Source: Anaerolineaceae bacterium
Lineage (GTDB): Bacteria > Chloroflexota > Anaerolineae > Aggregatilineales > Phototrophicaceae
Direction of reading: 5' to 3'
Assembly: GCA_016124855.1 (NCBI GenBank)
Contig: WGMX01000049.1
Coordinates: 1 to 55,667, forward strand
DNA length: 55,667 nt
A program made the position numbers and the translations under genes. This document shows, piece after piece, positions 51,309 through 55,667 of the stretch (the first letter of the stretch is position 1; each line of letters opens with the position of its first letter). Under the pieces are notes generated by a model that searched no databases, was not told where the DNA came from, and saw nothing but the letters and a program-made list of their open reading frames with translations.

Positions 51309-52783
51309 GTGCCATCCTCGCTATTGATCAGAGCACGTCGGCTACCAAAGCGCTGCTGTTTGATACGGAAGGCTATTTGCTCGACCGCACGTCAGCCGAG
51401 CATCGACAATATTATCCTAAGCCCGGATGGGTTGAGCATGATGCCGAAGCGATCTATCAGAATACGCTAGAAGCTTTACGAGCGCTGCTCGAAAAGCAGC
51501 CCCAGCACAAGAACGATGTCGTTTGCCTGAGCATTACCAATCAGCGGGAAACCTTTGTTGTCTTCGAACGCAGTACAGGTAAACCGCTTTATAACGCCAT
51601 TGTCTGGCAGTGCCGTCGCGGCGAAACTTTGTGTGAAAAGTTGATCCAATCCGGGCATAGTGAGCGAATACAAGCCCTAACCGGACTCAAAATTGACACG
51701 TATTTTCCTGCCTCGAAAATTAGCTGGCTGTGCGAAAATGAGCCGAGTATCCGGCACAAACTTCTGTCTGGCGAAGCCCTGTTGGGAACGATTGATACAT
51801 ATCTGATTTATCGTCTGACCGGATGCACGGTGTTTGCCACTGACCAGACCAACGCCAGCCGGACACTGCTTTACGATATTGGGCGGTTGGAGTGGAACGC
51901 TGAATTATGCGAGCTGTTTGGTGTTCCGCCGACAGCCTTAGCTGATGTACGCGACAGCAGCGCCCAATTTGGTACGACGAATCTCGAAGGACTACTTGAT
52001 CGTCCGATCCCGATTTGTGGTGTCATGGGAGATTCGCAGGCTGCATTGTTCGCTGAGCGCTGTTTTTTCCCCGGTACGGCAAAAGTCACCTTTGGAACCG
52101 GTTCGTCGGTCTTACTGAACATCGGGCAGGAAATGCGCCTGTCCAATAATGGCATTGTTACGACGATTGGCTGGCATTATCAGGGCGTGACAACTTATGC
52201 GTTCGAGGGAATTATCAATTTTACTGGCGCAACGATTGCGTGGCTGCAAGATCAGCTCAAACTAATTGACGATCCACGAGAGACGCAAGCGTTAGCAGAG
52301 GCAGTACCTGATAATGCCGGTGTATATTTAGTACCTGCTTTTGTAGGACTAAGCGCTCCGTATTGGCAGCCCAACGCCAAAGCTGCTATTGTGGGACTGA
52401 CCCCTGCTGCGAATAAAAATCATATTGTACGCGCGGCGTTAGAGTCGATTGCGTATCAAGTCAAAGATGTTCTCGATTTGATGTCGGGCGACGCAGGCAT
52501 TGCGATGCGGCGCATTCAAGCCGATGGCGGAATGGTTAACAATCAATTTTTGATGCAGTTCTGCGCCGACATGACCCAATTTGTGGTGCGTGCTTCGACA
52601 TTACCTGAACTTTCGGCATTAGGAGCGGTATTTGCGGGCGCACTTGGTATGGATATATACCGTGCAATCGAGGAACTTGAAAGTTTAGAGCTGGCCTATA
52701 TCGATTACACTCCGCATTCCGATCTTGCATCCATTCAGGCATTGTACGCTGGTTGGCAAGCGGCAGTGCAGCGGGTTTTATAA
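51305..52783 (+). CDS. FGGY-family carbohydrate kinase (glycerol-kinase-like)
   Basis: 492 residues with the FGGY signatures: ATP-binding AILAIDQSTSATKALLFD, NQRETFVVFERSTGKPLYNA, GVMGDSQAALFAERCFFPGT and QADGGMVNNQFLMQFCADM. By motif it is closest to glycerol kinase, but it sits in an operon with transketolase and an aldose isomerase, so a ketose such as ribulose, xylulose or erythrulose is a likelier substrate. Its start overlaps the transketolase stop by four bases (ATGA). Confidence 0.9.
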   Translation: MSAILAIDQSTSATKALLFDTEGYLLDRTSAEHRQYYPKPGWVEHDAEAIYQNTLEALRALLEKQPQHKNDVVCLSITNQRETFVVFERSTGKPLYNAIVWQCRRGETLCEKLIQSGHSERIQALTGLKIDTYFPASKISWLCENEPSIRHKLLSGEALLGTIDTYLIYRLTGCTVFATDQTNASRTLLYDIGRLEWNAELCELFGVPPTALADVRDSSAQFGTTNLEGLLDRPIPICGVMGDSQAALFAERCFFPGTAKVTFGTGSSVLLNIGQEMRLSNNGIVTTIGWHYQGVTTYAFEGIINFTGATIAWLQDQLKLIDDPRETQALAEAVPDNAGVYLVPAFVGLSAPYWQPNAKAAIVGLTPAANKNHIVRAALESIAYQVKDVLDLMSGDAGIAMRRIQADGGMVNNQFLMQFCADMTQFVVRASTLPELSALGAVFAGALGMDIYRAIEELESLELAYIDYTPHSDLASIQALYAGWQAAVQRVL

Positions 52784-52800
52784 ATATAAAGGGCAATATT

Positions 52801-54216
52801 ATGGATTTTTCAAAAATGACTCTTGGTGTAATTGTGGGTAACCGGGATTTCTTCCCTGACAGCCTGATTTCCGAAGGCCGGCAGGATATTTTGCAAGTAC
52901 TCGCAGAATTGGGCATCGATGCGGTGATTCTTGACGAAGACGCCACAAAATTAGGTGCTGTCGAGACATGGCAGAACGCTAAACTTTGCGCAGAGCTGTT
53001 TAAGCGCAACGCTGATCGGATAGACGGCATTCTGGTGACACTGCCGAATTTCGGCGACGAAAAAGGTATTGCCGACGCGATCAAACTCTCGGGGCTGAAT
53101 GTGCCTGTGCTCATTCAAGCGTATCCTGATGATCTGGATAAACTGTATGTTGAACGGCGCCGAGATGCATTCTGCGGCAAGATTTCGGTTTGTAATAACC
53201 TGTATCAATACGGAATTCCATATACCCTCACTAAACTTCATACCGTGCATCCCAAGACCGATAGTTTCAAGCAAGATTTGCGCCAGTTTACCGGTGTGTG
53301 CCGGGTGGTTAAGTACTTACGCAGTGCGCGTTTGGGTGCTATCGGTGCGCGTCCGAACGCTTTCAATACGACACGCTACAGCGAAAAGCTGCTGCAAGCA
53401 TTCGGCATCAGTGTGAGCACCGTTGACCTGTCCGAAATCTTCGGGCGCGCGAACAAGCTGGATGATGGTGACAGCCGTGTGAAGGACAGTCTGGCGCGGA
53501 TCGGCGCGTATATCCGTACGGATGCGGTACCATCGGCAGCAGTAGTCAAACAGGCCAAGCTGGCGGTGGTGATTGACGCGTGGATGAATGAATATGATAT
53601 TACGGCATCGGCCATTCAATGTTGGACCTCTCTGCAAGCGAATTACGGTGTCAACGTATGTACCATTATGAGCATGATGAGCGAGGCGATGATGCCCAGC
53701 GCCTGCGAAGTCGATGTGACGGGTGTGACCTCGATGTATGCGCTGCAACTGGCAAACCTGACGCCGAGCGCGCTGGTGGACTGGAACAATAATTACGGCG
53801 ACGATCCGGATAAATGTGTGCTGTTCCACTGCGGCAACTGGGCGAAGAGCTTCCTAGGTAATGAAGCACGGATGTACAATGCGCCGATCCTCGGAACGAC
53901 GGTTGGCGTGGAAAACACTTACGGTACAGTAGAGGGTAAGACACCTGCTGGACCGTTTAGCTATGCCCGTGTGACCACCGACGACCGGAATGGTGTGATA
54001 AAAGCCTATGTGGGCGACGGTGCGTTCCTTGATGATCCGGTGGAGACGTTCGGCAGCCGTGCGGTGGTGCGTGTGCCGGAACTACAGCGCTTGATGCACC
54101 ACATTTGCAAGAACGGATTTGAGCACCATGCCGCCATGACCAACAGCTTCACTTCGGCTATTTTGAATGAAGCGTTCACCACCTATTTTGAGTGGGAAAC
54201 TTACCAGCACGTCTGA
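52801..54216 (+). CDS. L-fucose/L-arabinose isomerase superfamily protein
   Basis: 471 residues from the ATG at 52801, preceded by AAAGGG. The frame upstream overlaps the kinase gene and has no ribosome site. It has RIDGILVTLPNFGDEKGIAD, VNVCTIMSMMSEAMMPSACEV, LFHCGNWAKSFLG and GPFSYARVTTDDRNG, the two-half pattern of FucI/AraA-like metal-dependent isomerases with acidic and His ligands (for example E in MSEAMMPSACE and H in LFHCGN). It would convert an aldose to a ketose for the kinase. The actual sugar (arabinose, fucose, a tetrose or a sulfo-sugar) cannot be decided by reading. Confidence 0.85.
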   Translation: MDFSKMTLGVIVGNRDFFPDSLISEGRQDILQVLAELGIDAVILDEDATKLGAVETWQNAKLCAELFKRNADRIDGILVTLPNFGDEKGIADAIKLSGLNVPVLIQAYPDDLDKLYVERRRDAFCGKISVCNNLYQYGIPYTLTKLHTVHPKTDSFKQDLRQFTGVCRVVKYLRSARLGAIGARPNAFNTTRYSEKLLQAFGISVSTVDLSEIFGRANKLDDGDSRVKDSLARIGAYIRTDAVPSAAVVKQAKLAVVIDAWMNEYDITASAIQCWTSLQANYGVNVCTIMSMMSEAMMPSACEVDVTGVTSMYALQLANLTPSALVDWNNNYGDDPDKCVLFHCGNWAKSFLGNEARMYNAPILGTTVGVENTYGTVEGKTPAGPFSYARVTTDDRNGVIKAYVGDGAFLDDPVETFGSRAVVRVPELQRLMHHICKNGFEHHAAMTNSFTSAILNEAFTTYFEWETYQHV

Positions 54217-54238
54217 TCAGTACAAGGATTTAAGTGGT

Positions 54239-54259
54239 GGACACGGCGTCGCCGTGTCC
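54239..54259 (+). terminator. GC-rich hairpin after the isomerase gene
   Basis: GGACACGGC and GCCGTGTCC form a perfect 9-bp stem around GTC, about 22 bases after the isomerase stop. Only a weak pyrimidine tract follows (CTGCTTCTTC), so it could be an intrinsic terminator or a dispersed hairpin of the same class as 54642-54662. Confidence 0.5.
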
Positions 54260-54261
54260 CT

Positions 54262-54350
54262 GCTTCTTCGCAAATTTCTTCAGATTCTTCAATTTCACTG
54301 TGCATTTTTATCGGAAATGTCGTCATAGTCGTCACTGTCGTCAGTGGCTC
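54262..54350 (+). repeat. Dispersed repeat, partial copy B1
   Basis: TTCGCAAATTT and CAATTTCACTGTG (about 54268-54304) match copy C in reverse complement. GGAAATGTCGTC to GTCAGTGG (54314-54348) aligns with 10279-10314 of copy A. It represents the left modules of the repeat, separated by about 415 bases from the right modules at 54765. Confidence 0.65.
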
Positions 54351-54593
54351 AAGCCACTGCCTGAGTCAACAAAGGGCGCTGAAGCGCACTATTTGATGGC
54401 AAAAGGTGCCGGATGATAAACCATCCGGCAAGGTGAATAAAGCCGCCTGAAGGCGACTCTCCAATGCGGAATATGCAGCACAAGCGGCAAATGCGGCAAT
54501 TTTGTAAGTGTGGTGGCCCATGATCGTTAAGTGTTACGATTGAGAAAGTCAATTGGGCAAGATGATGATGTTTAACAAAATAAGGCGGAGAAA

Positions 54594-54644
54594 GAACCCC
54601 CACCCTAACCCTCCCCCGCAAGCGATGGAGGGAATTAATACGGG
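54594..54644 (+). repeat. Second intergenic repeat element, copy 2
   Basis: CCCACCCTAACCC and GGGAATTAATACGGG match the borders of 10722-10807. The internal part is shorter, with CCCTC and GAGGG able to pair across a loop. The two copies share borders but have different, still foldable, interiors. Confidence 0.6.
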
Positions 54645-54662
54645 ACGGTCACAGACCGTCCC
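54642..54662 (+). repeat. GC-rich hairpin repeat
   Basis: GGGACGGTC and GACCGTCCC form a perfect 9-bp stem around ACA, followed by CCTACAGG. It resembles the hairpins at 4159, 12153 and 54239 in position, size and GGGAC-rich stem. Confidence 0.6.
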
Positions 54663-54764
54663 CTACAGGGGTACTCCGTATTAAAAAGTTAAACGGCATT
54701 ATCTTGCCCCTACAAGGACGCCTCAGATCAAAGATTTAACCGTTATAAGCTTACAGAAAGCTGT

Positions 54765-55105
54765 TTTATGGCGGCAGTGGCGGCATTGTCATTGGCAGTG
54801 GCAGCGTGGCAATCGTCCAAAATGTTGCAGTTGTTGCAAATGTTGTTATTGAGAGAAGGTCATTTTTGTCACATTTACAACATTTGGTGATGTTAAGGTG
54901 CGGCGGGATGACAATGTTTGCTGACGGCAAACCCCTACAGTCCATCCTATGTTTATTGTACTGGATTTGAAGTACGAGTGGGTTACATTTTGGAAGAACA
55001 TTTTGTAACTGTTTGCGAGGGTTGGCGTTAACCCTTTTGAGGGAGTGGGAATGTTAAGTGGGTTGGTGAATGGTTGGAAAATGGTAGAGCAGGTTAGTTT
55101 ATTTA
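54765..55105 (+). repeat. Dispersed non-coding repeat, copy B2
   Basis: It aligns with 10355-10645 of copy A: TTGCAGTTGTTGCAAATGTT is identical, then TTTTTGTCACATTTACAAC, GGTGATGTTAAGGTGCG and GGCAAACCCCTACAG (also in copy C as CCCTACAGG). A 31-base identical block starts GGGTTACATTTTGGAAG near 54979, and GTTGGCGTTAAC follows. Overall identity is about 70 percent by eye, highest in the last block. Confidence 0.8.
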
Positions 55106-55289
55106 AACCTAAGGCATAATAATTGAATACATTTGAACTGCCAAGACGCTAAGGACGCAGCGATTTAATTGGGGTGTTGGGTCGAGGCGCTGAGGGCTAA
55201 AGCCACTCAGCTACTCACCGGACAAGCCTGCTCAAGCGGCTTCAAATCCCTCGCTCAAGGCCTCAAATTCAGATTAAGGAGGTGGCGGT

Positions 55290-55487
55290 ATGCGTATTGA
55301 AGCATTCGACGTTAATGATGAGTGCAAGGATCAGTTAAAAAAAGCAGGATTTAGTAATGTTGATGAAATTGCCATCCTTCTTCAACAAATTGTTGGAAAT
55401 GCGACGTTAAGCATCTCGTGGGGAGAATGTTTTGAGGAAGTGGTGGATAAACTTCAGGAGATGGGGCTTCTACCTAATGATTTTTAG
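55290..55487 (+). CDS. Small protein resembling the RNA polymerase alpha C-terminal domain
   Basis: 65 residues behind a strong AAGGAGGTGG. The sequence DQLKKAGFSNVDEIAILLQQ and, after a loop, EEVVDKLQEMGLLPNDF follows the alpha-CTD pattern L..AG..TV.EL....... G...EEV...L.EMGL, a helix-hairpin-helix fold that binds promoter DNA and activators. No other RNA polymerase sequence is present. It is a stand-alone alpha-CTD-like protein, probably cytoplasmic. The similarity is my reading of a short sequence and needs a profile search. Confidence 0.6.
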   Translation: MRIEAFDVNDECKDQLKKAGFSNVDEIAILLQQIVGNATLSISWGECFEEVVDKLQEMGLLPNDF

Positions 55488-55609
55488 CTCAGTGCCTATT
55501 GCAAGCACTCTTTAAGACGGACACGGTATAAGGCTTGTCCGTAGTTGAAAAAAGGAAAAGGTAACCAAAGCAGGTTAGACTCCTGAGTTAGCAGACAAAG
55601 GAGTGAAAA

Positions 55610-55667
55610 ATGGATTTGGATACCTTTATGACCACATTATATGTGTGGATTGACGATTGGTACAAAA
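55610..55667 (+). CDS. Probable transposase, 5-prime end only (cut by the window edge)
   Basis: The last 58 bases encode MDLDTFMTTLYVWIDDWYK from an ATG with AAAGGAG upstream. An N-terminus of the type MDLDTFLTTLYVxVDDWYK is familiar from insertion-sequence transposases, where this short leader precedes the DDE domain. The rest lies beyond the window, and no terminal inverted repeat could be identified. Confidence 0.55.
   Translation, partial: MDLDTFMTTLYVWIDDWYK

Larger units (their letters stand above)
54217..55289. other. Repeat-rich intergenic region of about 1 kb
   Basis: There is no credible gene. It holds a hairpin at 54239-54259, dispersed-repeat pieces at 54262-54350 and 54765-55105, the second element at 54594-54644 and a second hairpin at 54642-54662. 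A CCAAGACGCTAAGGACGC sequence at 55141-55158 resembles the short dispersed repeats at 7929 and 12084. The short frames at 54234 and 54349 fall inside these repeats. Confidence 0.65.

Noticed and set aside
53317..53829. Minus-strand ORF of 170 codons inside the isomerase gene
   Set aside because: It is a shadow of the plus-strand isomerase; the product is His/Arg-rich with no recognisable domain.
49523..54216. Naming the operon as a sulfoquinovose transketolase pathway
   Set aside because: Split transketolase and an isomerase fit, but an FGGY kinase is not expected there and no sulfo-sugar transporter or sulfolactaldehyde enzyme is present.

Overview
This 55.7-kb window is bacterial chromosome from a heterotroph that uses urea and plant polysaccharide. 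I infer a Chloroflexota (Anaerolineae-like) host. The inference rests on gene content: a giant MalT-type LuxR regulator with the STKIYIPPARP N-terminus, an exoprotein with a PTNT/VPT-rich tail, clustered serine hydrolases and zinc-less dehydrogenases, and a DUF4386-like remnant. No rRNA or tRNA is visible, so the assignment is not proven.

Layout. 1-537: an inverted copy of a dispersed non-coding repeat. 538-5506 (minus): urtABCDE, a urea ABC transporter, transcribed away from 5951-12063 (plus): ureF, ureD, ureA, ureB, ureC and a ureG fused to an unrecognised C-terminal domain of about 200 residues. No ureE is present. 12334-14857: a Kef-type cation/proton antiporter behind a roughly 500-nt leader full of hairpins. 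14950-24051: a xylan or oligosaccharide module with a secreted GH10 xylanase, a LacI-family repressor, a sugar ABC importer (binding protein plus two permeases) and a cytoplasmic GH3 glycosidase. Near-identical palindromes just downstream of the -10 boxes tie the xylanase and repressor genes together. 24118-31282: a CBS-domain protein, a 1761-residue exoprotein with two protease domains and six tandem repeats, a DUF4242 protein and a small secreted protein. 31559-35436: a PfkB-type sugar kinase and a MalT-like regulator. 35437-42388: three paralogous zinc-less dehydrogenases (one frameshifted), two serine hydrolases and small proteins. 42451-48999 (minus): a probable seven-gene unit with a SnoaL-like protein, two beta-propeller proteins, two membrane proteins, a histidine kinase and its response regulator. 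49430-54216: a tightly coupled operon of split transketolase, FGGY kinase and a fucose/arabinose-type isomerase behind a good promoter and a palindromic operator. 54217-55667: an intergenic region rich in repeats and hairpins, a 65-residue protein resembling the RNA polymerase alpha C-terminal domain, and the first codons of a probable transposase.

Working together: urea is imported by Urt and hydrolysed by urease. Xylan is cut outside the cell by GH10, the fragments enter through the ABC importer and GH3 hydrolyses them. The isomerase, kinase and transketolase could feed a pentose or related sugar into the pentose phosphate pathway. The most unusual items are the modular dispersed repeat family (three loci), the ureG fusion without ureE, the hairpin-rich antiporter leader, the dual-protease exoprotein and the stand-alone alpha-CTD-like protein.
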